A stretch of DNA of 64,000 nucleotides from assembly GCA_013398055.1 (NCBI GenBank), contig VZRS01007538.1, positions 84,302-148,301 on the forward strand, in the 5' to 3' direction. Each line of letters begins with the position of its first letter. Position 1 is the stretch's first letter. Both the position numbers and the translations under genes were made by a program. The notes beneath the pieces are model-generated. The model saw only the letters and a program-made list of their open reading frames with translations, was not told where the DNA came from and searched no databases. Source of the DNA: Ifrita kowaldi (taxonomy: Eukaryota; Chordata; Aves; Passeriformes; Cinclosomatidae). Shown here in pieces: positions 22,378 through 33,779 of the stretch.

Positions 22378-24626
22378 ATAAATAACAATGAGAAGCTCTC
22401 CCAGGGTACAGCTCCTGTTCATGGCTCCTGAGCTGGTTCCAGCCCAGAAAACCTCATTTACCTGGTTGAGAGTTCCCAGTGATCCACACTATTGGGTCCA
22501 AAATGCAATTTCCTTTGTCTGAAACTTTCACCTGGATTCTTTTTCTGGCTTTTGCCTCTTCTCCGAGTGCCTTTAACAGGTTTTGACTGGAGAAGTCAGA
22601 GGTTTCCACACCTAGTCCCAGTGGAGGAGATGAACTGGGTTGTTCATGCTCTGGATAAAACCAGAGCAATTTTCCCTTCTCTTAAATTCCAGGAGATAAT
22701 CTAGGATAATGGAACTATTAGATTTGGCATCTGTAAGGTGGTTATCATTTCAGAAGGAATTGTTTCTGTTAATGGCAGTTAACTTGCTACAAATAAAACA
22801 AGAGAATTGAAATCCTAAGTACCAGAGTGGCAGCAAACCATGAAACATTATCCTGTTCCGTGGAAGGAAGGCTGAGCCAGCTGTCAGGGAAGAAATCTAT
22901 TGGAAAAACCCTCTGATGGATTCCAATTGGAGCTAATTTAACATGGCAGCAGCACCCAGCTCTTCTGCTTTCTATTAGAAGTATTAAAATGGCTATAAAT
23001 AATAATAATATTAAAGTGGGCTTTCATCCAAGGAACTCATGGTTTTCACCAAGGTGAGTTTGGTGGCTCTTGGTAGAGCTGAGCTGTGAAATCCTTGGAA
23101 TTACTGAGCCCTGGGCTGCCCTGGGGACCCCAGGAGCTCCTGTGGCAGATTTGGGCGCTGTGTGAGGTGTGGATGGAGGGCTGGAGCCTGGGCCTTGCTG
23201 TCTGTGAGCCAGGGCTGGGTGAATTCGGGGCTGTGCTCCACCTCTGCAGGCCAAACCTGCTTAGTCCAGCCTTGGGCAGGGCTGGGATGGGCTTTGAGCC
23301 AGGATTTGGGGGCTGCTGTGGAAACGCAGGATCCTATTGCCCCGTTCCGACCTCGAGACCAGCTTCCCTTTGGAGAGCAGGCATTCCTGGGTGGTGTGGG
23401 ATTGCCAAGGGCCGTCCCATCCCCTTGCTCAGAGCTCGGAGCTCAGGCTGGGCAGGGGAGTCCTGGAACTCCCCAAAAAATCAAACTCTGGCAGGACCTC
23501 GCTGTAAAATTCACTGGCAGCTCCCTGCTGGGCTCAGCGGATCCCTGGGCTCTCCCTGTACAGCACGGACTCCAAGAGCAGCAGGCAAACGGGAGAATGC
23601 TTTTCGTGTTCCTGTTTTAGCCCAGGGAACATCCCAGGGGCCATCCCAGGGGCAAACCCCGCTCACACCAGGGCAGCAGCAGCTGCTGAGAGCCCCCGAG
23701 CAGCGCCAGCGGAACCGCGCGGGGTCGTTCAGCGCTGGGCTCTGGGCAAAGTGCGGCTTTAGGGACGGGGTCAGCAGTGTTGGCACTCCAAAAATCCCCT
23801 GAGATGTGATCTCAGGGTGTGCGAATCACAGCTGCGTCCTCATCTCAGGGCAGCTGTAGCAGCTGGTCCAGGGGGTTGCAAGTAATGAGGGTCGTTAGCA
23901 AACACAGCCCTCTATAATGTCCTTAAAATCGCAGTTAGGACAGATTAACCCCGGCGCTGTGTGTGTCCTCCCTCTTTGTGCTGTTCCCTGGCTGCTCCCA
24001 GCTTCCTCTGGCAGTTCCCTGGCTGCTCCTGCAGTGGGAGCTGAGAGCTCTGAGCTGCACGAGGTGCAGGATGGATGTGACAGCTCGATCCCGATCCCAG
24101 AGCCCTCCTGGTACTGGGGCAGCTGGGAAATGACCCCACAGATGGTTCTGGAAACAGTTCTTAAAGGATTTGCTGCTGCACATCTGCAGCGAGCTTGTTG
24201 CCGGCGGTGATGGCTCCTTTGTGGTTCCACCTGGAAGCCCTCCTGCCTGGAATACCCTAAAAAGTAGATTCCATCCTAAAATCTACTCCCTGCTGGAAGT
24301 CAGAGAAAGGAAAGGGCATTACTGTATTTCCCTCCTTTATGGGCAGAGCTTGTGCCCTTGCCCACAGACACCCCAAAGGATTTCCAGCAAAGCCACAACC
24401 TGAGAGCTCCTCCATAATTTAACCCCAGGAAAACCCTTTCTCCAGTCTGTACACACTGAAGTGAGCTTGGATTTTGGACAATTCATTGCAGTGGTAAAAT
24501 AATGTCTTCAAAGGCGCATTGCCATGAAATCTTTGGGATAACCAGTGGTGGGAAGCACCTGAACCCAGCAGCTTTGCAGAAATGAGCCCGTGGCCCAGAC
24601 AGGATTGGGAAATGTCCCTAACTGTG
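22378..24626. other. Unique sequence before the exon
   Basis: No further GALNT17 exon recognised. 22680-23045 is an AT-rich complex island; 23640-23770 is G+C-rich with several CpGs. Confidence 0.5.
22680..23045. promoter_or_regulatory. Candidate conserved noncoding island
   Basis: About 365 bases of AT-rich, non-repetitive sequence about 1.6 kb before the exon, including ggagctaatttaacatggca and a short aataataataatatt run. No coding signal. Regulatory role is an inference from composition. Confidence 0.3.
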
Positions 24627-24652
24627 CCTTCCTGTGGTTTCTCCCGGTGCAG
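24627..24652 (+). promoter_or_regulatory. GALNT17: Splice acceptor of the GALNT17 exon
   Basis: A pyrimidine-rich run (cttcctgtggtttctccc) leads to gtgcag at 24647-24652. The conserved reading frame starts right after it, in the phase expected for the Arg-Thr-Pro-Ala junction of this family. Confidence 0.85.
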
Positions 24653-24770
24653 GACCCCAGCCATGATCGGCTGCTCGTTCGTGGTGAACAGGAAATTCTT
24701 CGGGGAGATCGGGCTGCTGGACCCCGGCATGGATGTGTACGGAGGGGAGAACATCGAGCTGGGCATCAAG
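24653..24770 (+). CDS. GALNT17: GALNT17 internal coding exon (catalytic-domain segment)
   Basis: Seen: a 118-base exon with a pyrimidine-rich tract and CAG acceptor ending at 24652, and AAG/GTTTGT at the 3' side. It holds the last base of a split Arg codon plus 39 codons with no stop. The peptide includes IGCSFVVNRKFFGEIG and DPGMDVYGGENIELGIK. Family knowledge: this is the Gal/GalNAc-T part of the GT-A catalytic domain (GGENxE motif) of UDP-GalNAc:polypeptide N-acetylgalactosaminyltransferases, Golgi type II membrane enzymes that start mucin-type O-glycosylation. The MIGCSF and VYGGEN spellings mark the Y subfamily (GALNT8, 9, 17, 18), and VVNRKFFGEIGLLDPGMD fits GALNT17 better than GALNT9 or GALNT18 as I recall them. 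It corresponds to roughly residues 320-370 of a protein of about 600. The upstream exon should end in phase 2; the downstream intron is phase 0. The donor is weak at +3 and +4. Neighbouring exons are outside the window or unrecognised. Catalytic activity of GALNT17 itself has been uncertain. Confidence 0.93.
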
Positions 24771-24776
24771 GTTTGT
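24771..24776 (+). promoter_or_regulatory. GALNT17: Splice donor of the GALNT17 exon (weak match)
   Basis: The exon ends in AAG and the intron starts gtttgt. GT and the G at +5 fit the consensus, but +3 and +4 are T where A or G and A are usual. The next conserved residues of the family (VWLCGGS) do not follow in frame; the reading continues with unrelated residues, so the boundary is well placed. Confidence 0.8.
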
Positions 24777-26769
24777 GCCAAGAAAAATTTCAGCTTGCAG
24801 TATTTAAGGAACCCAAAGCTTTTACTGAGTTGGCCTGAACAGTTACTGGAATCCTTCAGGGGAGCTGGGAGGTGATGGGATTCACAGCATTTTAATTTCA
24901 CTTCAAGGGAGAAAAATGACTTGGTTTTAAGGGTGAGTTTAATTTTTTTCCTTGGATTTTAATCTGTCTGACCCGATGCAAAAAGCTGCTGAAATGAAAG
25001 GGCATTTCCAGCTTGAACCTGGCTGTGCTGTCACAGTGTTGCTGGGATCTTAAATACCGGGAGAAACACGGTTGGGTGAGCAGCGTTTGGGGGTGCTGGG
25101 ACTCCTGTGAGTGTCTCAGGAAGACACAGAGCCTGCAAATCTTTTCCAGGCTTTTAGCATCTGCAAATAAAATGTGCTCACAAGCACAGAACCTGCTTTG
25201 AACAGCTCTGAGCAGTGAAACTCTACGAGCCAGGATTTCAGAGCTGCCTCGGTGCCTCCACCCCGACAGCATCCCTTGATTACTGTGTACAGTATTAGAT
25301 CTGGCTTAGTGATTCGAGTGTTTACACACACTGAAGTGATTCATCAGTGATGAATTCCATGTTCAGAGCAACCTGGGATGGCAGAGGCTGCGGAGATTCT
25401 CCCAGGCATGGTTTGGAGTGCGGCGCTCGTGCATTAACGAGCTGATGGGGGAGGCTGGAGACTTCTAACTGGGAAATTGCATTGATTGTGCTGTTGTAAA
25501 AATGAAAAATCATTGTTCAGCTCCGAGATTTACCAGAGGATATTTCCTTTGCTGGCAAGGCAGAGGAACCTTCAGAAATCTCTTGTTGTTGGCTATGGGG
25601 AGCAATAACCTCACTTAAACAAGGGAGTGGAAATTAAAGGCTCTGAATGTGCCACAGAGCTCCTCTCCCTGCGATTCCTGCTCATCCTGCAGTGGGGCTG
25701 GAGAGATCCCTCTCCAAACCCTGCTCCTCCTGTGGCTCTCCTGGTTTGTGTGGATTTGGGATTTTTGGTCTCATCGTGGAGCTGCTCTTCTCACAATAAT
25801 TCATTTGCCTGGTTTGGGGGGATTTCACTGGAGATTGGCTTCTTAACTGGAAAAATCAGTTGGACGTCTCAGAGAAAGTGGTGAGCATTTGTCCTCTTCT
25901 TTTTCATGTGCTGGATTTTTTAGTAAGGCCAATAAACATCCTTTTGGAAAAACATAATCCTTCTCTTCCCCAGTTTGACTTTCCCAAGCTTGAGTTTCTA
26001 AGCCATCATTCTCAAACTCATGCTGTGAGTTCTGGTCAAGGTTTTTAAATTATGGGGGGTTTTGAGAGCCAAAATACTTAAAAATCTGCCTTGTAAGACT
26101 ACACAGAAAGTAGAATTTTAAAGATTCTTGAGCTCCAGAAATCAGAATCCAGAAATCAATCTCTGTGCAAATGTCTCCTTTAGTGACCAAGATCTCGTGG
26201 CAATAAAGAAGGGCTCTTTATTAATAAAATCCTTTTAAGGATCAGTGAATAGAAAATTATGAAGGCTTTTTATGGGTGTTTTGCTGTTTTGCCTGAGAAG
26301 AGGCTGTCTGGAGTCCTGGAAGTAATTTGGGGGTTCCTTGGTTGTTTCAGTGACTCCTGGGTGAAAATAAATGCAGGAAGTGTTTCTTTGCTTTTAGATG
26401 ATGGAGCAAATCCCATCCTCGCTCTGGGAATCCTGGCACACTTTACAAAGGTTTTGTGGATGTGATTGTCCCTCTCTGCTCTGCACTGGTGCAGCCTCAC
26501 CTCAGGTCCTGGGAGCAGTTTTGGCACCAAAATATCTGAAAAATCTAAAGCCAAAACTGCCCAAAGAACAAAAATGAAACAATAAATCCACCGAGGCCAC
26601 AAGAAGGACATGGAAAATGTGCAGTGTTTCAGGCAGAAGCACCAGCTAACCCTGTCATGGGAAATTCAACCAAAGAATCTGAAAACCAAAGTTAAATACA
26701 GAATTGAGAGGGTTGGGCTGGACTAACCTGGCAGGGCCCTGTAAAGGGTCCTGTTTTATTAATGTGCTT
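24777..26769. other. Unique sequence after the exon
   Basis: No second exon recognised. AT-rich around 25900-26450. No repeat family identified. Confidence 0.5.
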
Positions 26770-26912
26770 CAGCCCCCATCGCTGAGGGGTTTAGCAGTGG
26801 GGATGTGGCACCTGGGGACGTGGGGCACTGGTGGCCTTGGCAGTGCTGGGGAATGGTTGAACTCAGAGATCTCAGAGGAATTTTCCAGCCTAAAGAATTC
26901 CATGATTCTGTA
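26770..26912 (+). mobile_element. CR1 3' fragment, diverged
   Basis: It matches the subfamily of 1-200 and 45220-45705: ccccatcgctgaggggttta, then ggatgtggcacctggggacg, and a tail cctaaagaattccatgattc. Confidence 0.82.
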
Positions 26913-27151
26913 CGTGGTGTAAAGTGAGCTGCACTGTGCCTGTTGTGGGGAAACATCTGGGCCTTGTGTTTCTGTCAGTGCCGGCTTCAGTGAGCAGGAT
27001 GAGAAAAGTCCTGCAGGAGCCTCTCAAAAACCCCCTAAAAACCCTTAAAGGAAGAGCCCTGTGGGTCCCATTCGCAGGGTGGCTCTGGGCTCTCTGCACT
27101 CTGGGGTTCCACAATTCCATTGCTCGAGGCTCCCCTGCCCATCCTGGGGAG
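26913..27151. other. Unique sequence before the G-rich array
   Basis: Short unique stretch; no gene recognised. Confidence 0.5.
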
Positions 27152-27356
27152 GCTGTGGGGTCCGTGGGGTCTGTGGGGTCAGTGGGTGCTGTGGGGTCAG
27201 TGGGGGTCTGTGGGGTCAGTGGGTGCTGTGGGGTCAGTGGGGTCAGTGGGTGCTGTGGGGTCAGTGGGGNNNNNNNNNNNNGTGGGGTCAGTGGGGTCAG
27301 TGGGGTTCTGTGGGGTCAGTGGGGTCTGTGGGGTCAGTGGGGTTCTGTGGGTGCTG
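27152..27356 (+). repeat. G-rich minisatellite with assembly gap
   Basis: Built from blocks gtggggtca, gtggggtct and gtgggtgct about 10 bases long. It is interrupted by 12 Ns at 27270-27281, so the copy number is unknown. GGGG runs recur about every ten bases on the plus strand, so G-quadruplex structure is plausible. Confidence 0.93.
27270..27281. other. Assembly gap of 12 N
   Basis: Run of Ns inside the G-rich minisatellite. Confidence 0.99.
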
Positions 27357-27684
27357 TGTCCCCTCCTCCTGGCCCAGCTCCACTCCTGCTCTCTCTGAAC
27401 AAGCTTTGGGGCAGCTCTTTAACCCTTTTCTGTTTGAAGGAGTTTCTGCTCTGGTTTCATAAACCTGGTGCCCAATTCTCATGGCTTGACACTGCTGCTG
27501 CTGCGGGTCCCCAGCAGCTCCAGGTGGGAATTCTGGCACAGAGACTTCGCTGCCCATCCCTGCTCCTTCTGCTGAAAAGTTTTCATTCCTTCGGGAGCTG
27601 TTTGTGGTTTTCAGTGGGTGTGGCTAAGTGGGGAGGCAGCCTGAGCTCTGCAGGGAGCGTCCGTGGCTTTCCGTGGTCAGTCGC
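27357..27684. other. Unique sequence without recognised gene
   Basis: No repeat family or conserved exon recognised. Confidence 0.5.
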
Positions 27685-28080
27685 AGACATTCCCTGAAGA
27701 TGCCCCATGAAATTGTGTGTATCTACTGGAATAAAGATGCCAAAGTCTGTGCCGTGGCTGCTGCCACGATTTCAAACTCTGGGATGGGCTGCAAGGTTGT
27801 TTTCAGAGCATTTTGTGCTGGTGTCATGCATTGCTAATTAAAGTTATTTGAGTTGTCTTTTCGAGATTAATTTAATCAATAGGGATATTATTACTACTTT
27901 GATGGTATCATTTGTACAAATTGTCACTTGAAGAAAGCAATTAACTGAGAATGCTTATTAGCTGATCCATCCCACACCTTATTTGTGCAGCAGGAATCGA
28001 TTATTGGATTCATTAAGTCAAGCACAATTCAGGGATCCCTTTGAGGTTTAACCAGTGACTTGAGCTGCTTTTACTGCTGC
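27685..28080. promoter_or_regulatory. Candidate conserved noncoding island, homeodomain-site rich
   Basis: AT-rich, complex sequence with several TAATTA/ATTAA cores (gctaattaaag, gattaatttaatcaat, caattaactg) in about 150 bases. No coding family is recognised. An enhancer-like role is inferred from site density only. Confidence 0.35.
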
Positions 28081-28269
28081 TGTTCAACGGGCTGAGGGTC
28101 GGGGTGGATCTTTAGAAGTATTTCCAGGAGAAAAGTGTGGCATCTCCTCTTTATATCCCAGACTTTTTTCCCAAAATTTGTCCTCCAGATCCAACAGGGC
28201 AGATCTCTGGTGCTGCCAAGCCAGGGGATTTATGTGCACGGAGCAGATGGAGTGGCATTCCCACAGCAT

Positions 28270-28752
28270 GGGAATCATGGAATAACGGGATGGTTGGGTT
28301 GGAAGGGATGTTAAAAACCATCCCATCCCACCCCTGCCATGGCAGGGCCACCTCCCACTGTCCCAGGCTGCTCCCAGCCCCAGTGTCCAGCCTGGCCTTG
28401 GGCACTGCCAGGGATCCAGGGGCAGCCCCAGCTGCTCTGGGCACCCTGTGCCCGGGCCTGCCCACCCTCCCAGGGAACAATTCCTTCCCAATATCCCATC
28501 CAGCCCTGCTCTCTGGCACTGGGAAGCCATTCCCTGGGTCCTGTCCCTCCAGCCCTCGTCCCAGTCCCTCTCCAGCTCTCCTGGAGCCCCTTTAGGTCCT
28601 GCAAGGGGCTCTGAGCCCTCCCTGGAGCCTTCTCCTCTCCAGGGGAGCACCCCCAGCTCTCCCAGCCTGGCTCCAGAGCAGAGGTTCCCCTTGGGCTTCC
28701 CCTGGACTTGCTCCGTGTCCTCCCTGTGCTGGGACCCCAGAGCTGGGCTCCC
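28270..28752 (-). mobile_element. CR1 LINE 3' end, about 480 bp
   Basis: Well-preserved antisense copy: ggttgggttggaagggatgt, ccctgccatggcagggccac, ccagggaacaattccttccc, and on to the ggctccagagcagaggttcc region. It creates open frames on both strands that are not genes. Confidence 0.93.
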
Positions 28753-30569
28753 CCCAGCAGGGAATGAAACCCTGTGCTCACCTATCAGGGAAAGAAATGC
28801 TGGAGCTGGAGCAAGATGTGGAAAAAGCAACAGGGGAGCCACTAAAACCTGGAGAAGTTTTATTTATCAGCCGTGGGAGTCGCAGCTGGCCTGGCCTGGT
28901 CTGTGGGATGAAGCTGTGTGGGGAGGGATCAGCTCTCCCTCCTCCATCTCCAGGCACAAGGAGCATGGAGCAGCTACCCCAGACCTGCTGAGGCCTTGCT
29001 GGGACCTTGGAGACTCCTGCAGTTCAGCAAACATCAAAAAAACCCCATCAAAAGAGCATGAAACAATCAAACAAAAAACCCCACATCCCAAACTTGCCCA
29101 CGATATCAACTCAAGACCAGTATTTTATGAGTATTTTATCTGTCAGACACCAAAATCCACTTAAAAATTAGGGCTTAAGGAGGTTTCCAAATAAAAATCA
29201 AGTTAATTTGGAGGAAAATCAGAGTCAGGGTAGGCCTGACCTTGGAAAAGCTCCTAGAAACACGGATACACCAGGAATACACAACCTCCATCTGTTTATT
29301 TGTACCTGGACCCCTGTTAGAGGAGACTTTGCTATTCAGAGTGATTGTGGTGTGGTTGGAAGAAATATTTCCACACCTGAACAATATCCAATCACTGCCT
29401 GCATTTATTTTAAGAGCAGGAATCAGCACAAGTGTGAGTTCAGCCCCGAGGTTTGGCATTTGAGCTGTCAGCTCAGGATTTACGGCGGGTACTTGAGGGT
29501 GCTTTAGCTGAAGCTCTGCTCTCGTTTTCTAAACTGGTAAAATGCTTTTCATCCCAGCCTTCTCCATGGAGATGGAGCCGTGTTGGGATTGTTTCTGAGC
29601 AGGGGGAGCTGGGGGTTGTGGCTGTCCCTCCTTGGGAAGGGGATGGCAGGAGGCTCCCGGCTCTCTTCCCTCCTGATAGCAAAGGATTTGTCACCCCCGT
29701 TATCTGCTGGCAGATGGGACAGGTGGAGGAGGGAGAAGGGACTGATATTCTCACCCCAGCTGATCCTCCTGTTGTCCCTGACAAGTAGATTTTTATGCTG
29801 GGAAGACACATCTTTGCTGGGCAATGTGACGGCTCTGCCCGTGCAATCACCGTGGGAGAGTCACTGGTGGGTGAAGAAATCCATTTCAGGACTCAGCCAT
29901 GCCTCGTTGTCACCTGAAACTCTGGCAGGTGTCAGCTTTTCACTGATTTTCGTGGGACTGGTGCCTCTGGCAGGCAGTGGTTGGGATTTGTCAGGGGTTG
30001 GTTTAACACTGGGCCACGGTCAGAGCCTGCCCAGGGGCCTGGGCGGTGAAATGCAGATGTGGAGAGCAGGCACAGCATCCCTGTGGCTGTTGGGCTGTGG
30101 GGAGCAGGACGGGGGGCTGGGCAGGTCCCTGGATTTGGCAGAGTTGGGTTTGTTTGTGCCCCCCACCAGTGGGTTTCAGAAAATGGCACCGAAACCCTGA
30201 GGGAGCTCCTGCCGTGCTCAGCTGTGCTCTGACTCTGCTCCTCCTGCCCTGCAGAACTCATCCAGGTTGCTCTTTCCACTGAATTTTGGTGAGGTTTGAA
30301 TTTCCCCTGCTGTAGGATTTGGCTCTCACGGACTGTCACTGAGGTTGCTCCTCCAGCAGGTGCTCCCACCCCTGCCCACACCCAGGCTGGGGACACCAAA
30401 CACACCTCCAGTGTCCCCAGGACAGCTGGGTTTTGGTTTTCCATCCCACGCTGTGTTTCTTGGGCATGACTTCCATCCCTCTAACTTCTCCTGGGCTTCC
30501 AGCTCTCCATCCTCTGTGGGGGAGGAGGTGGCAAAGGAGGCGCTGAGTCTGCAGTTTCCCCCTTTCCCT
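28753..30569. other. Unique sequence without recognised gene
   Basis: 29030-29480 is AT-rich and non-repetitive, possibly conserved noncoding. The remainder is mixed. No exon recognised. Confidence 0.45.
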
Positions 30570-30728
30570 GAGTGCCACGTCCTTGGGCACCTCCAGGGAT
30601 GGGGACTCCAAACCTCCCTGGGCAGTTCCAGTGCCTGACAGCCTTTTCCAGGGAGAAATTCCTGCTGATGTCCAGGCTGACCCTGCCCTGGTGCAGCCTG
30701 AGGCCATGTCCCTTGTTCCCTGGGAGCA
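30570..30728 (-). mobile_element. CR1 3' fragment, old and diverged
   Basis: It has cacctccagggatggggact, then cagccttttccagggagaaa and ctggtgcagcctgaggccat, the antisense form of the CR1 subfamily at 43929-44180. Confidence 0.8.
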
Positions 30729-33700
30729 GAAGCTGGGATGCTCAGGAATGCCTCCATCTCATCCCCAGGGATCCCTCAGTGCTGCCCCAGCCAGGACCTG
30801 TCCCCAGCCACTCCGTGCTGGTGTGGGGAGGCCTCAGGGACTTCCCTGCAGCAGGAGCTGGCACAGGGGGTGCCAGCAGGGGAATAAATCATTTCTATCC
30901 CATCTCACCAGCATCCTGCAAGGCACACTGCTTCCCTTCTTTATCAGCCCCTGGGCCCTGGGCCAGCCCTTCCTGTCCCATGGCCAGGCCCCATTTCCAG
31001 CCCTGAGATCCCATCACTGCAGGGATGATGCCTGAGCTGGAGCAGCCCTGGCCCCCCGAGTGCCTGGAGGCTAAGACTGGGTCAGGAATTGCTGAGCTGC
31101 AGCAAAGTTGGGCCCTCTGGAAGCTGTTTTATAGCTGCTCTCCCTGGAGGACAGCTGTCCTCCAAAGCATTCCTGGGTGCCTGGAACAAGCACTGAAATG
31201 TGCCCTCACTCCTCCCTGCTCAAGGTGAGCATCAGCACATTTGCTCTGTGCTCTGTGTGCTGCGGTGTCTGGGATATAAATTACCCCATCAGCCAGAAAA
31301 TCCAGGCTTGGCTCTCCCTAAAACCCAACTGCCAGCAAAACTGAACTTTGTCTTCTGATAAAAAACCACTCTTGGGAAATGCCAAGGAAAACGTGACGTG
31401 GAGCTACCCACCAACAAATGAGGCTCGTAATGAACTGAGGGGAGGAGTGAGGGGTTTTTCCATCCCATTATATTCCTAAAGCCTTTGGAAAGCTCCCTGC
31501 CTGTCATGACTGCAAAGAAAAGGGAACTTTTTGTCTTTTTCTCTGTCCTTTCTTTCGAGCAGACTCACTTGTGATGCACCTGCTGGGGCTGTGGGACACA
31601 CAGGTCCCTTCCACCTCTGCCACAGCCACAGAGTTGGTTTTCTCCCTCTTCTGGTGACTGGTGACTCAGGCAGGGCAGGAGCAGCCCTGGCTCACTGAGT
31701 GCTGGCTTTTTCCAGGGATAAAACTCTCTCTCCATTGACTCCAGATTTCTCCTAAGCTCGAGGATTATCCCTGCTAAGATGTAATCAATGCTGTTCCACT
31801 CCTGTGATTTTCAACCCAGAAGCTTGGAGTTAAAAATTCCCAGGCAGCTCTTAGTGTGTTTGGGGTCTCTGTGAGCTGTTGCTGTCATCCTCTCTCAAGG
31901 ACTTTATGGTCAAACCTTTTCATTTTTACACACAACCCCATTTTCCACGAGCCCCCGCTGCAGTCGAGGCTCGCAGAGCTGGTTAAGCTGCGTTTCCTTT
32001 TCACCTGAGCTCCCCCTGGCCAGGGAGTGCAGCAGGAAGGCAGCTGACAGCCTGCTGGGACGGCAGGGAACAGACTGGCAGCATTTCCCTGCCCATCCAT
32101 GCCAGCCCTGCAGGGCCAGCAGGGAATGATGGTGACAATGACAGCGTTTGTGACCAGATCCTGCCCCAGCCCTGGAGCCAGGCAGCTGCACTCCAAATTC
32201 AGGGAGGCTTTTCTGCCTCCTCCACCATCCCCTGCGCTGCAGGACCCAGCATCTCCTCCTGGATCCCCCTGGACACCCAAATCCTTGGTGTTGGGGTGGT
32301 GTAGAGCCCTGTGTTTGCTGTCAGCCCAGGGCCAGGCTGGATGCATCGTGCCATTCCCAGCCCCCAGCGCTCCCCAAACCCAGGCAGGGTTTGTGTTCCA
32401 GCCCCTGCTCCTGCCCTGTGCCCGAGGCATGGCTGGGCTGTGCTGGCACCAGCTCCACGTGCCCGGAGTGCAGAGCAGGGGTTTAACTCTGGCTGCACGG
32501 TCCTGCCTGGCTCCAGGGCTTTGGGAAAGGCTCTGGAGAATCCCTGTCAGATCGTGCTGTGTCCAGCCTGTGCCTCCCTCTGATCCAGGCAAATCCTTCA
32601 GCTCGCTGGGCCTGGTTTGCCGTGTCCAGGTGGATTTTGTGTGCCTGAAGCTCGGCTGGGGTAGGAATTGCAGCCCCTCCTGTGTGTAGGGAAGGCGTTG
32701 GCGTCCTGGGACTCTGCTGGGATCCGTGGCAGTGCTCAGGAGCAGCAGCTGTTTGGTCCTCTCAGGTTCACTGGCTCCCTTCTCCCACAGCTTTCCCAGA
32801 CCTGAGGGACTGCTTCAGTGCAACAAGGAGGAGAAAATTCCCAGCCAAATTTAGTGGGAACTCATCCTTTATCTCCTCCAGCCATCCTGGAAAATCCCCC
32901 CTTCCCTTCCATGGGCAGCAGGAGCCTGGCACTGACCGTGTGTCCCTCGATGTGACACCACTGAGCCTTGCCCTGAGCACCCCTGAGGTAACAGTGGGAA
33001 CAACTGGACAGGATTCACGTTTCCCTGTGCATTTATCCTGGTCTGGAGTGTCCTTGTGATCCCCACGGAGCTCTGTGGGGCTTGTTCCAAGCAGCATTCC
33101 CAGTCGGAGCTCCCTGGGAAGGGAATTCCCTCACAGCGGTGAACTTTCTGCGTGCTCTGAGGTGATTCATTATTCACAGCCAGACTGTTGGCTCAGGGAT
33201 GATCTGATGGCTCTGGTGCACCTCTGCCTGAGGCCTGAGAGGTGTTTAACCTCTTTTATCCCTCTCCTGACTCCAGGGTTTCCTCAGGAGTCCCTCAGCA
33301 GGGAAGACGCTGCCGCTTGACCTCCTTGGCAGCCTCCTCCTGCTGGAGCTCACCCCCGAGCCCGGTCCTGCCTCAAATTCCAGAAGGATTCAGTGGTTCA
33401 CTCAAACTTCCTTGGCTTTGCCTAAAAACTCGGCCACTGAGGCACTGGATGCCGTGGGACTGAGGGATCTGTTGGGGTTTTTCTGCACTAGGACTGGAGC
33501 AGCGTTTCCTGTCTCTGCCTGAGCTGGGTGGAAGCTGCTGGTGCAGGAAGCAGATCAGAAAATGAAATTGAATTCCACCTCCGAGTGCCCAGGCTGGGAT
33601 CCAGCAGAGCACTTAACTCCCAGGCACCTGGGCAGCCCTTTCCATTTTGGTGGCACTATTTCACCTGCTTAAGTGGAGTTCTGGATCGAGGCCTCTGGAC

Positions 33701-33779
33701 TGAACCTGAGCCATAAGGGTTAATATTCCCAGAATTAAATTTTCCCTGGAAGAAGGTGGTGTTGCCCACCCCTGCCCCT
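30729..33779. other. Unique sequence without recognised gene
   Basis: Intron-like. A 235-codon minus-strand frame (32592-31885) and other open frames lack any recognisable family motif. Confidence 0.5.

Larger units (their letters stand above)
1..24652 (+). other. GALNT17: Intron upstream of the GALNT17 exon (inferred)
   Basis: No conserved exon of GALNT17 or another gene was recognised here on either strand. In particular, the segment that should precede the exon (family motif WELWCMYI and PKDWWDAGDPSLPI) was not found. GALNT17 is known for very large introns in vertebrates, so the stretch is inferred to be intronic. It contains the CR1, LTR and tandem-repeat features listed separately. Confidence 0.6.

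Noticed and set aside
24653..24770. Assignment to GALNT9 or GALNT18
   Set aside because: VVNRKFFGEIGLLDPGMD with IELGIK fits GALNT17 better from memory; the paralogues differ at several of these positions. A database alignment would settle it.
24582..24875. Exon taken as a longer 97-residue open frame
   Set aside because: Only 24653-24770 matches the family; residues before and after are intronic read-through.
28084..28842. 252-codon minus open frame
   Set aside because: It is mostly noncoding CR1 3' sequence read through; the same peptide recurs wherever CR1 tails occur.
29170..29470. Possible old retroelement piece
   Set aside because: AT-rich complex sequence without recognisable ends or family motif; left as unique sequence.
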